The notes under the pieces are model-generated. The model was not told the DNA's origin. It was given only the letters and a program-made list of their open reading frames with translations, and ran no database searches. Of a stretch of 64,000 bases of DNA, positions 16,673 through 25,049 are shown one piece after another. A program made the position numbers and the translations under genes. The first letter of the stretch is position 1. Each line of letters starts with the position of its first letter. The stretch is from Streptomyces sp. NBC_00154 (GTDB taxonomy: Bacteria > Actinomycetota > Actinomycetes > Streptomycetales > Streptomycetaceae), in NCBI RefSeq assembly GCF_026342835.1, contig NZ_JAPEMI010000001.1:7942501-8006500 (forward strand), written 5' to 3'.

Positions 16673-17862
16673 GGGGTGCTCCGTTCGGTAGCGGTTTTCA
16701 GGTAGGTTCCGATGCGGTTCAGGGCCTGGGAAATGTCGTCGGCGCTGACTGCGTAGGACAGACGGACGTGATCGGGGGCGGCGAAGTCGCGGCCGGGCAT
16801 GACCGCGACGCCGGCGTGCTCCAGCAGGTGCTGGGCGACGGTGCTGGCGTCGTCGCCAGGTCGTGTGTACAGGCCGCTGACGTCGACGAAGGCAAAGAAG
16901 CCGCCTTGAGGGTCGACGGCCAGGCGCAGTGGCGCGAGCGCGCTCAGACCGTCGACGAGGGCGGCGCGCCGCGCGTTGAGTTCGGTGGCCCGGCGGGCCA
17001 GCTCGATGTCGGTGTCGGGGCTGAGGGCGGCCAGGGCTGCGTATTGGGAGATGGACGAGGGGGCGGAACTGGTGTGGCCCTGGACGGCGCTGAGGGCTTT
17101 GGCGACGGCTGCGGGTGCGGCGGCGAAGCCGATGCGCCAGCCGGTCATTGCGTAGGTCTTGGAGAAGCCCGCGACGGTGACGGTCCGCGCGGCGATGTCG
17201 GGGGACAGGGAGGCGATGCTGGTAAAGGTGGCGCCGTCGTGGACGAGGTCTCCGTAGATCTCGTCGCTGACGATCGCCAGGCCGTGCTCGAGGGCAACGT
17301 TCGCAAGTGCCTGCAGTTCGCTGCGGTGGTAGACCAGGCCGGTCGGGTTGGAGGGGTTGTTGATCAGGACGGCTTTGGTGCGCGGGGTGATATGGGCCCT
17401 GAGCGTCTCGGGGGTGAGTTTGAAGCCGCTGTCTGCGGTGGGAACGACGACGGGTGTGGCCCCGGCAAGACGGATCATGTGGGGAAAGCTGACCCAGTGC
17501 GGAGCTTGCAGGACGACTTCGTCACCCGGTTCGCACAGCACTGTGAAGATCTGGGCCAGAGCCTGCTTGGCACCGTTGGTGGTGACGATCTGGGCGGGAT
17601 CGTAGCGGCAGCCCCAGCGGGTGTTCAGACGCTCGGCGATGGCTTCGCGTAGTGGGGTGATACCGGCGACCGGGGTGTAGCGGGTGTGTCCTGCGGCGAT
17701 CGCTTCTCTGGCCCCGTCGGCTGCCTGGAGGGGGGTGGGGAAGTCGAGTTCGCCGCCGGTGAGGTTGATGATGTCGGCCCCGTCGGCGAGGAGGGCCTTG
17801 ATGTGGGCGTCCAGGGCCGCGGTGCTGGAGGCGGGCAGGGTCTGCGCGCGGTGGCTGAGCAT
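16669..17862 (-). CDS. PLP-dependent aminotransferase class I
   Basis: 397-residue cytoplasmic fold-type I aminotransferase of the aspartate-aminotransferase group. Seen are NLTGGELDFPTP at the N-terminus, TNGAKQAL, the substrate-carboxylate block NNPSNPTG, SDEIYGDLVHDG with the PLP-contacting Asp/Tyr, and the PLP-lysine motif SKTYAMTGWRIGF. C-terminal Arg in HVRLSYAVS should bind the substrate carboxylate. Family members interconvert 2-oxo acids and amino acids. Placed in a cluster with enzymes expected to make arsonopyruvate, the obvious hypothesis is transamination to arsonoalanine, by analogy with phosphonoalanine. It lies five bases after the lipoprotein gene and overlaps copZ. Confidence 0.85.
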   Translation of the reverse strand: MLSHRAQTLPASSTAALDAHIKALLADGADIINLTGGELDFPTPLQAADGAREAIAAGHTRYTPVAGITPLREAIAERLNTRWGCRYDPAQIVTTNGAKQALAQIFTVLCEPGDEVVLQAPHWVSFPHMIRLAGATPVVVPTADSGFKLTPETLRAHITPRTKAVLINNPSNPTGLVYHRSELQALANVALEHGLAIVSDEIYGDLVHDGATFTSIASLSPDIAARTVTVAGFSKTYAMTGWRIGFAAAPAAVAKALSAVQGHTSSAPSSISQYAALAALSPDTDIELARRATELNARRAALVDGLSALAPLRLAVDPQGGFFAFVDVSGLYTRPGDDASTVAQHLLEHAGVAVMPGRDFAAPDHVRLSYAVSADDISQALNRIGTYLKTATERSTP

Positions 17863-17867
17863 GCCGC

Positions 17868-18380
17868 CTACTTCGCCGTCAGGACGAACTGGGTGGAAGA
17901 GGTCTTGCCGCTGGAGGGGGTGACGTGAACGGCGACCTTCCAGTCGCCGGGCATCCCCAGAACGAGCTTGGCCTCGTAGCCGTCGCCCTTGGCGGTGGCG
18001 GTCTGGTCGCCGCCCTTCATCTTCATCGCCGGCATCTCGGGGTTGATCTGGACCTTCGCACCGTCGACGGCATTGCCGCCGGCGTCCTTGACGGTGATGG
18101 TCGCCGTGCCGGTCTTGCCGCCTTGCAGCGGGCAGGGGCTTGCGGTGAGCGTGACCTTCAAGCCTGCATCGGTCTTGGTGTCATGACAGGTGCCGCCGGA
18201 ACTCCCGGAGTTGGCGCTGGTGTCCGCCTTCTGGCTGCAGCCGGTCAGTACAACGGCTGCGAGCGCGGCGGTGAGGACGACTGCCAGGCGCACGGCCCCT
18301 GTGCGGGTGCTGGGCCTTGCCGAGGGTGTTGCGGTCGTGCCGAGTTCGGCAGGCTGGTTGGTAGCCGTGCGCCGGGTCAT
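17868..18380 (-). CDS. Secreted lipoprotein with YtkA/FixH-like domain
   Basis: 170 residues with a strong AGGAGGAC ribosome site. An N-terminal hydrophobic signal (RLAVVLTAALAAVVLTG) ends in the lipobox LTGC, predicting a lipid-anchored extracellular protein. The mature part has a Cys pair region (GTCHDTK, SPCPLQ) and an immunoglobulin-like YtkA domain with the metal-ligand-like motif EMPAMKMKGG, found in many copper-associated proteins (Met-rich). It probably binds Cu(I) outside the membrane and belongs functionally with copZ and copA downstream. Confidence 0.75.
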   Translation of the reverse strand: MTRRTATNQPAELGTTATPSARPSTRTGAVRLAVVLTAALAAVVLTGCSQKADTSANSGSSGGTCHDTKTDAGLKVTLTASPCPLQGGKTGTATITVKDAGGNAVDGAKVQINPEMPAMKMKGGDQTATAKGDGYEAKLVLGMPGDWKVAVHVTPSSGKTSSTQFVLTAK

Positions 18381-18413
18381 CTGTCCTCCTAGAGACAGCC
18401 AGGTGGTGGTGGG

Positions 18414-18713
18414 TCAGCCGCAGCAGGACTTCTTCTGAGGCTCTGCCGCGGGCGTCTCAACGGCCTCCGCGGGCGTCTCGGCGGTGGGCTTGGGCCCGCA
18501 GCACGAGGAGGCCTTCTTCGGCTCGGCGGACGTCTCGGCGGTGGGCTTGGGGCCACAGCACGAGGAGGCCTTCTTCGGCTCCGCGGGCGTCTCGGCGGTG
18601 GGCTTGGGCCCGCAGCACGAGGAGGCCTTCTTCGGCTCCGCGGCGATGGCGGTAGTGCTCTGGGGCTGCTGGGCGGCGGCCCAGAACATGCTGCCGGGGC
18701 TGTTGTCAGACAC
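18414..18713 (-). CDS. CCG-repeat peptide (99 residues)
   Basis: A small soluble protein with GTG start overlapping the end of the ABC gene by eight bases. After a non-repetitive head (SDNSPGSMFWAAAQQPQSTT) it consists of three 19-residue repeats with the core ASSCCGPKPTAET and a final degenerate unit ending KKSCCG at the C-terminus. There are therefore four vicinal cysteine pairs in a Pro/Ala/Lys/Glu-rich unstructured context. I recognise no characterised family. It could be a metalloid-binding (As(III)/Cu(I)) sponge, a scaffold, or a ribosomal peptide precursor. It is directly downstream of the ABC exporter. Confidence 0.75.
   Translation of the reverse strand: MSDNSPGSMFWAAAQQPQSTTAIAAEPKKASSCCGPKPTAETPAEPKKASSCCGPKPTAETSAEPKKASSCCGPKPTAETPAEAVETPAAEPQKKSCCG
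18469..18639. repeat. Three tandem 57-bp coding repeats
   Basis: Near-identical 57-bp units at 18469-18525, 18526-18582 and 18583-18639, each encoding EPKKASSCCGPKPTAET plus two residues. The units differ at only a few third-position and single bases, implying recent in-frame expansion. Confidence 0.85.
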
Positions 18714-20628
18714 GGGCGTTGTCCTTTCCTGTGGTGTTCTTGCCAGTGCGGCCCTCTTGGGCCTGGCACAGTTCGGTGAGACGGCCGCCTGCGGTGAGCA
18801 GTTCGACTGGCCGGCCGGATTCGACGATGCGTCCGTCCTCGATGACGAAGACCTGGTCGAGGTCCTCGACGAGGGGAAGCCAGTGAGCGACGACGACGGC
18901 GGTGCGGCCCTGGAGCAGGCGCCGGATGGCAGCGAAGACCAGGCGCTGGCGCTCGGGGTCGACGCTGGAGACGGCCTCGTCCAGAACAATGACGCGCGGG
19001 TCGGCGAGCATCGCCCTTGCCAGAGCAATGAGTTGCCGCTCGCCGACGGACAGACGTGAGCCGCGCTCGCCGACACGGGTCTGGTAACCCTCGCGCAGCC
19101 CGGTGATCACCTCATCGGCTCCGACCGCCTTGGCGGCCTCGACGACGTCGTCCTCGGTGGCCTCGGGCCGGCCGAAGAGGATGTTCTCGGTGACAGTGCC
19201 GTCGAAGAGCTGCGCTTCCTGGGTGACCAGGAGGACCTGCGAGCGCACAGAGGCGCTGCTGATGCCTGCCAGGTCGTGCCCGTCGATGCTGACCGTGCCG
19301 CCGGTCGGGGAGTAGAGGCGGACCAGCAGCTGCATCAGGGTGCTCTTGCCCGCGCCGCTGGTGCCCACGATGCCGATGTGTGCGCCCGGCTCGGCGTGCA
19401 GGGTGACGTCATGCAGGACGTCAGGCCCATCGCCGTAGGCGAACGTGACGTGGTCCACGTCGAGGGTGCCCTGGACGGGCGGCAGCGTACCGGTGCCGCT
19501 CTCCTCCTCTTCGAGGTCGAGGACGTCCAGGATGCGGCGGGCGGAGACCGCGACGTCGGAGGCCTGGCCGAGCTGATGGGCGAGGTCACGCACAGGGTTG
19601 AGCATGCGCTTGACGAACAGGGCGAACGCGGCGAGGGTTCCGGCCGCCAGCGCGGTGCCGGAGGCCATGCCCATGGACGCCATCATCGTGTTGGTGCCCA
19701 GCAGCATCCACGTCATCGGCATCATGCCGGAGGCCATGTCGAAGAAGAACCCGGAGCCGAGCTGGTGGCCGTTGATGATCTGCAGGCCGCCGAAGAAGAT
19801 CAGCAGGGCCAGGGCGATGAAGACACTGAAACCCAGATGCGAGGTGAGCCACAGCCTCTTGCGGGAGAGGCGGTTGTGGACCGTGCTGTAGTCCTCGGAG
19901 CGGGCCCGCATGTCAGCCAGGACGGCTTCCTCCTGCCCGAAGGCGCGGATGTCGGCCAGGCCGTCGATGCGCTGGTTGAGGTAGCCGACCATGCGGTCCC
20001 ATCCCTCGCGCTGGGCGCGGGTGTCGGGGCGCAGGCGTTGTGTCCACATGACCGCGATCCACACCATCAGCGGGATGGTGATGAGGGTGGGAAGCGCGAC
20101 GGTGGGGCTGAGGGCGAGGAGGAACACGGAGAAGGCGATGAACCAGATGACGCTGTTGGCGACTTCCATGAGCGACTTGGTCAGGAAGCCGCGGAAGCGG
20201 TTGGCCTCGAACAGCACCCGGGTGACCCATTCGCCGCTGGCCTGGGAGACGTGCTTGGACAGCTGCACGTTGTGCAGGCGGGCCACCAGATCATTGCGGA
20301 TGGTGACCGACAGCCGCTCGTTGACGCGGATCATCGCCGAGTTGTAAATGATGCGGACGACGTTCTCGATCACTGTCAGGGCGATGAAGTTGATGGCCGT
20401 GGAGTGCACGGCCTTGATGTCGCCGATGACGATGTGACCGATACCGGCCATCACCGTGTACATGACGGCGATGGAGGTGATCGAGTTGAGGATCGCCATG
20501 AGTGTGGCAATCGTCAGCCACAGCCAGTGCGGCCGCAGATAGGGCAGGAAACGGCGTACGGCCTTCAGGAGAGTCTTGCGGGCCTCGCGGCCCTCCAGGG
20601 GCACCTCGGTCGAGGCGGCGGCGGTCAT
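18706..20628 (-). CDS. ABC exporter half-transporter (second subunit)
   Basis: 640 residues: an N-terminal six-helix exporter domain followed by an ATPase domain with Walker A GTSGAGKST, ABC signature LSVGERQ, Walker B VIVLDEA and a switch histidine in VVVAHWLP. Its ATG overlaps the stop of the preceding ABC gene by four bases (ATGA), so the two form a heterodimeric type IV exporter of the peptide/lipid/drug group. Its end overlaps the CCG-repeat peptide gene. In context it probably exports the cluster product or a modified peptide; drug efflux is an alternative. Confidence 0.9.
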   Translation of the reverse strand: MTAAASTEVPLEGREARKTLLKAVRRFLPYLRPHWLWLTIATLMAILNSITSIAVMYTVMAGIGHIVIGDIKAVHSTAINFIALTVIENVVRIIYNSAMIRVNERLSVTIRNDLVARLHNVQLSKHVSQASGEWVTRVLFEANRFRGFLTKSLMEVANSVIWFIAFSVFLLALSPTVALPTLITIPLMVWIAVMWTQRLRPDTRAQREGWDRMVGYLNQRIDGLADIRAFGQEEAVLADMRARSEDYSTVHNRLSRKRLWLTSHLGFSVFIALALLIFFGGLQIINGHQLGSGFFFDMASGMMPMTWMLLGTNTMMASMGMASGTALAAGTLAAFALFVKRMLNPVRDLAHQLGQASDVAVSARRILDVLDLEEEESGTGTLPPVQGTLDVDHVTFAYGDGPDVLHDVTLHAEPGAHIGIVGTSGAGKSTLMQLLVRLYSPTGGTVSIDGHDLAGISSASVRSQVLLVTQEAQLFDGTVTENILFGRPEATEDDVVEAAKAVGADEVITGLREGYQTRVGERGSRLSVGERQLIALARAMLADPRVIVLDEAVSSVDPERQRLVFAAIRRLLQGRTAVVVAHWLPLVEDLDQVFVIEDGRIVESGRPVELLTAGGRLTELCQAQEGRTGKNTTGKDNARV

Positions 20629-22319
20629 CGGTCCTGTCCTCCTTCGATGCTCGTCGCGCCGGCCAGCGGAGCTGCGGTGTCGGCGGCAGAGGTCTCGCGG
20701 CCGGCCAGGTTCACCGTGCGGTCGACGTAGCGGGCGACTGCGGGCTGCTGAGAGGCGATGATCAGGGTGCGGCCGTTGCGGACCTTGACGATGGTCTCCA
20801 GCAGGGCGGCTTCGGTCTCGGCATCCAGGTTGGCCGTGGGATTGTCCAGCAGCAGGATGTCGGGGTCGGCCAGCAGGACGCGGGCCAGGCCGATGCGCTG
20901 TCGTTCACCGGCAGACAGATCCAGGGTGCTGGCGCCGAAGCGGCGCTCCAGCGGTATGTGGGACAGGCCGGCTGCAGTGACGGCGCCTGCGACCTCTTCG
21001 CGGGTGGCGCCGGGCCGGGCGAAGCGGACGTTGTCCTCCAGGGTGCCCTCGAAGATCCACTGGCGTTGCGGGAGACACACGACGTGCTGGCGCAGCGCCT
21101 CGGGAGCGTAGGTGAGGGCGTTGGTGCCGTCGTAGGTGACACGTCCGCCTTCGGGGTCGCGCAGGCGGGCCAGGACGTGCAGCAGGGTGGACTTTCCGCT
21201 GCCGGTGGATCCGGTCAGGACGATGCTTTCGCCGGCCTTGACGTGGAGATCGACCTTGTCCAGGACGCGGCGCCCGGCGATGTCGACGTCGACGTCGTAG
21301 GCGTCGATGGCACCGAGGGTGGGGATGTCGCTGTTGCCGGTGTGCTGGCGGATGACCGAGGGCGCATCGATCACGCGAAGGAGCCGCTGAGCGGTGACGG
21401 CGCTGCGGAAGGCTCCGTTGATGTGCATGGAGAGCATGTGCACGCTCATCTGGAACATCATGACCAGGGCGACGACGGCGACGAGGTCGCCGACGCTGCT
21501 GGATCCGTCGACGACGGCGCTGCCGCCGACCCACAGCGCGATGGGGGTGGGAAGACCGCCGACGATGTTGAGGATCGCTTCCCAGCGGCTGTAGGTGCGC
21601 TTCATCTGGCCGTCGCGGGCGGAGTGCTCCTCGTTGACCTTGTTCAGGCGGCCGGAGGCGTCGGACTCGCGGCCGTAGGACTTGACCACGTTGATGTTGG
21701 CCAGGGATTCACCGACACCCGCCAAGAGCTTGGTGAACTGGCCCTTGAGCTCGACGAAGGCGCGCTGCAACCGCAGCTGCACGGTGAGGTTTCCGATGAC
21801 GACGAACGCCATCGGGATGATGGCGAGCACGGTGGTGCGCACATCGATGATGAGCGCGGTGACGAGCATCGCGAGCGTGACCAGGATCTGGTTGAGCAGC
21901 TCGAGCAAGCCGCCGTTGGTCAGGCCGCGCACGGCGACGGCATCGGAGACCAGGCGGGTCAGGGCGCGGCCGCCGGATGCTTCGGCGACGTCGGCGGGCC
22001 CCATGCGCATGAGCTGGCGCACGAGGTCTTCACGCAGGTCGTTGACTGCTTTGCTGGCTACGGAGAACCGCATGCGCTTGCCGATGTGCAGCAGGGCTGT
22101 GGTGGCGGCGCCGGCGGCAAGGACGCCGAGCGCTGTCAGCAGCAGGGTGCCGGAAGCTCCGCCGAGGACGCCGATGTCGATGGCCGAGCGCATCAGCAGC
22201 GGCACAGCGATGTTGCCCAGGAGGCCGAGGAACATGACCGCAGTGGCGACGGTCATCTCGCGGCGGTAGCGCAGCGGGTAGCTGTAGATGAAGCGCAGCG
22301 CGTGCAGCGAGTCCTTCAA
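20625..22319 (-). CDS. ABC exporter half-transporter (first subunit)
   Basis: 564 residues with TTG start and a GGGAGG ribosome site: six transmembrane helices (opening FIYSYPLRYRREMTVATAVM) and an ATPase domain with GSTGSGKST, LSAGERQR and ILLLDNPTANLD. The Walker B is followed by Asn in place of the usual catalytic Glu (DNPT) and the switch residue is Gln (IIASQQPAV). So this half likely carries a degenerate ATP site, as in many heterodimeric exporters where only one site hydrolyses. It is preceded by a small Cys-rich peptide gene and its own operator-like palindrome. Confidence 0.9.
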   Translation of the reverse strand: MKDSLHALRFIYSYPLRYRREMTVATAVMFLGLLGNIAVPLLMRSAIDIGVLGGASGTLLLTALGVLAAGAATTALLHIGKRMRFSVASKAVNDLREDLVRQLMRMGPADVAEASGGRALTRLVSDAVAVRGLTNGGLLELLNQILVTLAMLVTALIIDVRTTVLAIIPMAFVVIGNLTVQLRLQRAFVELKGQFTKLLAGVGESLANINVVKSYGRESDASGRLNKVNEEHSARDGQMKRTYSRWEAILNIVGGLPTPIALWVGGSAVVDGSSSVGDLVAVVALVMMFQMSVHMLSMHINGAFRSAVTAQRLLRVIDAPSVIRQHTGNSDIPTLGAIDAYDVDVDIAGRRVLDKVDLHVKAGESIVLTGSTGSGKSTLLHVLARLRDPEGGRVTYDGTNALTYAPEALRQHVVCLPQRQWIFEGTLEDNVRFARPGATREEVAGAVTAAGLSHIPLERRFGASTLDLSAGERQRIGLARVLLADPDILLLDNPTANLDAETEAALLETIVKVRNGRTLIIASQQPAVARYVDRTVNLAGRETSAADTAAPLAGATSIEGGQDR

Positions 22320-22410
22320 CGTTGAGCCTCCCTCTTGTGTGGTGTGTGGTGGCGTTTCAGCGGGCCGCGCCCATCGGGGTGCGGCCCGCCTCGTGCTTGG
22401 TCCGCGAGGG

Positions 22411-22515
22411 CTACTCGCAACAGGCGCAGGCGCACCCGCACTCGGTGCCGTCCTCCGCGACGTCCTCGTTTCCGCTGGTCTCGCAGCAGCCGGAACCGAT
22501 CATGTCGTCAGCCAT
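22411..22515 (-). CDS. 34-residue acidic Cys-rich peptide ending CCE
   Basis: A short gene with an excellent GAGGAGG ribosome site 5 bases before ATG 22515. The product begins MADDMIGSGCCETSGNEDV and ends ECGCACACCE: seven cysteines, strongly acidic, with a C-terminal Glu. It is first in the unit that continues into the ABC exporter, immediately downstream of a TCGAAT-type operator palindrome. Possibilities are a metallothionein-like arsenic/copper binder, a RiPP precursor, or an acidic carrier peptide for the ATP-grasp ligases upstream (LysW-type carriers also end in Glu). None is demonstrated; I know of no described family. Confidence 0.75.
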   Translation of the reverse strand: MADDMIGSGCCETSGNEDVAEDGTECGCACACCE

Positions 22516-22535
22516 GGTTCCTCCTCTCAAGGCTT

Positions 22536-22563
22536 GATTCGATGATTTCAAAATTATCGAATC
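22536..22563. promoter_or_regulatory. ArsR-type operator palindrome upstream of the 34-residue peptide
   Basis: A 13-2-13 palindrome (GATTCGATGATTT, CA, AAATTATCGAATC) with one mismatch per arm pair, AT-rich in a GC-rich genome. It shares GATTCGA/TCGAATC with the larger palindrome at 29321-29374 and with the promoter of the arsR gene at 36809. It is likely bound by that ArsR and overlaps the promoter of the peptide-ABC unit. Confidence 0.65.
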
Positions 22564-22608
22564 ACGTTGTCTGGTGGTCGTCAAGAAGTTGGCCACAAGC
22601 GCCAGTTG

Positions 22609-23856
22609 CTAGCAGCAGGAGGTGTGCGCCCGGTCCACGGATGCGTCGCTGACCGGCTCGTCGACCAAGCGGATCGCGAGCTGGTCCATGACCGTGGCGT
22701 AGTCGCGTTCGAGCTGCTCAGGGCTGTCGCCGGCCAGGACGATGCGGCCGAAGGCCCCGCCGCGCGGGTGCCCGATCTCCAGGACCGCGTCGCCCGGCTT
22801 GACGTCGAACTCGATGAACGGCGCAACGGCCGATTCCAGGCCCGTCAGGGAGGCGGCGGCCTTCGGGTTGTAGTCGATGCGCCCTGCCGCGTCGAAGACG
22901 ACGCTGCGATACAGCCCGTAGGCGGCCTGGGGGGTCTGGGGGGTGCTCTCGCGTCCCAGAGCGGCTTCGGTGGCGATCAGGCTGGGCTCGTAGCCGGTGG
23001 TGGACAGAATCATTTCCACCGCCTGTCCGCCGGGCACACGCGGATTGATCTCGCCGGCGCGCCATCCGTCGGCGGTGAGCATGAACTGCAAGGCAGCAAC
23101 CCAGTCGTCGAGTCCGACGGCGGCCAGGGCCCTGTCGGTGAGCTCTTCGAGCTCGGCCAGCTGCTCGGCCGGCAGGCGGCTGGGGAAGTGCCCACCGACC
23201 TTGACGAACGTCGGCGGCGGACCGACCTCTCCTTCAACGACCCACACCACATGGGTGCGGCCGCCGACGCGTGCTGCGAACACGCCGATCTCAGGCCCGG
23301 TCAGGAACTCCTCGATGAGGGCGCTGTCCCGGCCGGTGGCCAGGATGTCAGCGACGGCCTGGCGGACGTCCTGCTCGTTGTCGCAGTACTTCAGGCCCGC
23401 GGCACTGGAGGCGTCCCGGGGCTTGACGACGACCGGCAGTGCCAGGTCCGCCGCGGCTGCGGCGCCTTCGTCGGCGGTGGCGACGACGCGATGGCTGGCG
23501 ACCGGGACACCAGCCTCGGTGAGCAGGCCGTGCGTGGCTGCCTTGTCGATGCAGTTGCGGGCGGCCTGCTCGGTGATGCCATGGGGCAGTTGAAGGCGCT
23601 CACGCAGGATGCCCGCAAGGGGCACCAGCCGCTCGACACCGGTGACGACGGCGTCGATGGGCTGGGCGGCATGGGCCTGGGCGACCTGGTCGGCGACCTT
23701 GGCCCAGTCGTCGAAGTCGACTTCGAGCGGGTAGTCGGCCAGCATGACCTGCTCGAAGGTCATGTCTTCTTCGGCGAAGACGACGTCGTAGTCGGTCTGT
23801 TCCTTCAACTGCTGCACGGTGCGCTGACCGCTCAGGACGAGCACTCGCTTGGGCAC
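22609..23856 (-). CDS. ATP-grasp ligase with C-terminal Cys-Cys
   Basis: 415 residues (GTG start) of the ATP-grasp amino-acid/peptide ligase type. Visible are the N-terminal Rossmann region (VLVLSGQRTVQQL), the ATP-binding strand LPVVVKPRDASSAAGL, the LIEEFLTGPEIGVFA segment and the metal-binding EINPRVPGGQAVEM. The family activates a carboxylate as acyl phosphate and joins it to an amine. The protein ends AHTSCC, the same CC terminus found on three other cluster proteins. It is the third of three ATP-grasp genes, 11 bases after the second. It is more similar in layout to the 26187 protein than to the 23868 one. Confidence 0.85.
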   Translation of the reverse strand: MPKRVLVLSGQRTVQQLKEQTDYDVVFAEEDMTFEQVMLADYPLEVDFDDWAKVADQVAQAHAAQPIDAVVTGVERLVPLAGILRERLQLPHGITEQAARNCIDKAATHGLLTEAGVPVASHRVVATADEGAAAAADLALPVVVKPRDASSAAGLKYCDNEQDVRQAVADILATGRDSALIEEFLTGPEIGVFAARVGGRTHVVWVVEGEVGPPPTFVKVGGHFPSRLPAEQLAELEELTDRALAAVGLDDWVAALQFMLTADGWRAGEINPRVPGGQAVEMILSTTGYEPSLIATEAALGRESTPQTPQAAYGLYRSVVFDAAGRIDYNPKAAASLTGLESAVAPFIEFDVKPGDAVLEIGHPRGGAFGRIVLAGDSPEQLERDYATVMDQLAIRLVDEPVSDASVDRAHTSCC

Positions 23857-23867
23857 GGGACCATCAC

Positions 23868-25049
23868 CTACAGGATGTCTGGCTCGACACGGGGTCGGAG
23901 CGATTCGAGGATGGAGCGGTATCTGTTCTCCAGCACCGCGGGGTCGTCGCCGTAGACGACGATGCGGCCGTAGCTGCCGCCTTGGGGGTCAGTGATCCCC
24001 AGGACGCTGTCGCCGCTTTCGACATCCAGCGTCAGATCGGGCGTGGCGAGGCTGTCGGCGTCGAAGCGTGCCAGGCCCGGGCTGTCGAAGGTCACGCAGC
24101 GGTAGAGCACGCGTGTGGCGCTTGCCGGGCCGCGGGTGACGTTCCTGCCGAGGGCGATCTCGGCAGCGGCGCGGGTGAGATCGATCCCGGAGACGCGCTC
24201 GGTAGCCGCACACAGCTGCCCGCCGGGCGGCCGGGCTGCGACGTTGATGAGGACCGGTCCTTCGTCATCGATGCGTACCTGGGTGTGCGCGACGCTGTGG
24301 TCGAAGCCGAGGACGGCCAGGGCACGGGTGACGAAGTCGGCCAACTCGCTTTCCCGGGCGGCGGACAGGCCGCTGGGAAAGTCGTAGCCGGTCTCGGCCT
24401 GGCGCGGGCCAGGGCCGACGTGCTGGGCGAGGATGCTGACGACCTCGGTGGTCCCGTGCGAGGTGAGGGTCTGGATCGCGTACTCGGCCCCCAGCACGTA
24501 GCGCTCCACGATGAGCGGCACGGGGCCGAGGGCGGCGACCGCGCGGGCGACGTCGCCGGCGGTGTGGCACAGCAGGCTTCCGCGGCCGCCGGAGCCGGTG
24601 AGCTTCTTGACGACCACCGGCAGCCCCAGCCGCTGTGCGGCGGGCAGCGCATCTTCGGGGTCGGTGGCCGGAAGGTGGTCGGGGACACGGATTCCTGCGC
24701 TGGCCAGGACCATGCGCATGCGGCTCTTGTCGTGGCAGTTCATCGCGGCGCTCAGCGCAAGACCGCGCGTGTCCAGACGGGCGGCGAGGTAACTGGCCAG
24801 TGGCAGGTGGGCGTCGTAGACGCTGAAGACACCGTCGAGGGGACGACTGTCGTGCAACCAGCGCAGGGCCGCTTCCGTGCCGGCCCAGTCGTCCAGGTCC
24901 ACGTCGAGAGGCACATCGACCAGGCAGGCCAGGTCCAGGGGAGCGGGGTCGGCGAGGAAGACGGAACGGACCTGTAGACGGCCCAGGACATCGACCACGC
25001 GGCGTCCGGAGATGCAGGCCACGCTCTGGCGGGTGTCGGTGGTTGTCAT
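23868..25049 (-). CDS. ATP-grasp ligase
   Basis: 393 residues. ATG at 25049 is chosen because it overlaps the previous stop (TGATG) and starts MTTTDTRQ. ATP-grasp core: LPVVVKKLTGSGGRGSLLC glycine-rich loop, VPLIVERYVLGAEYAIQTL, and the metal-binding INVAARPPGGQLC, in which Ala replaces the usual Asn/Pro between the conserved residues, so activity is likely but the substrate pocket differs. It lacks the terminal CC. It lies between the Fem-like transferase and the third ATP-grasp gene. Probably forms an amide bond in assembling the cluster product. Confidence 0.82.
   Translation of the reverse strand: MTTTDTRQSVACISGRRVVDVLGRLQVRSVFLADPAPLDLACLVDVPLDVDLDDWAGTEAALRWLHDSRPLDGVFSVYDAHLPLASYLAARLDTRGLALSAAMNCHDKSRMRMVLASAGIRVPDHLPATDPEDALPAAQRLGLPVVVKKLTGSGGRGSLLCHTAGDVARAVAALGPVPLIVERYVLGAEYAIQTLTSHGTTEVVSILAQHVGPGPRQAETGYDFPSGLSAARESELADFVTRALAVLGFDHSVAHTQVRIDDEGPVLINVAARPPGGQLCAATERVSGIDLTRAAAEIALGRNVTRGPASATRVLYRCVTFDSPGLARFDADSLATPDLTLDVESGDSVLGITDPQGGSYGRIVVYGDDPAVLENRYRSILESLRPRVEPDIL

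Noticed and set aside
18469..18639. CRISPR-like array
   Set aside because: The 57-bp units are contiguous, in frame and coding; there are no spacers. No CRISPR array was seen elsewhere.
19276..22325. Very long plus-strand frames opposite the two ABC genes
   Set aside because: Gly/Asp/Val/Gln-rich antisense shadows created by codon bias; both ABC proteins have all expected motifs on the other strand.
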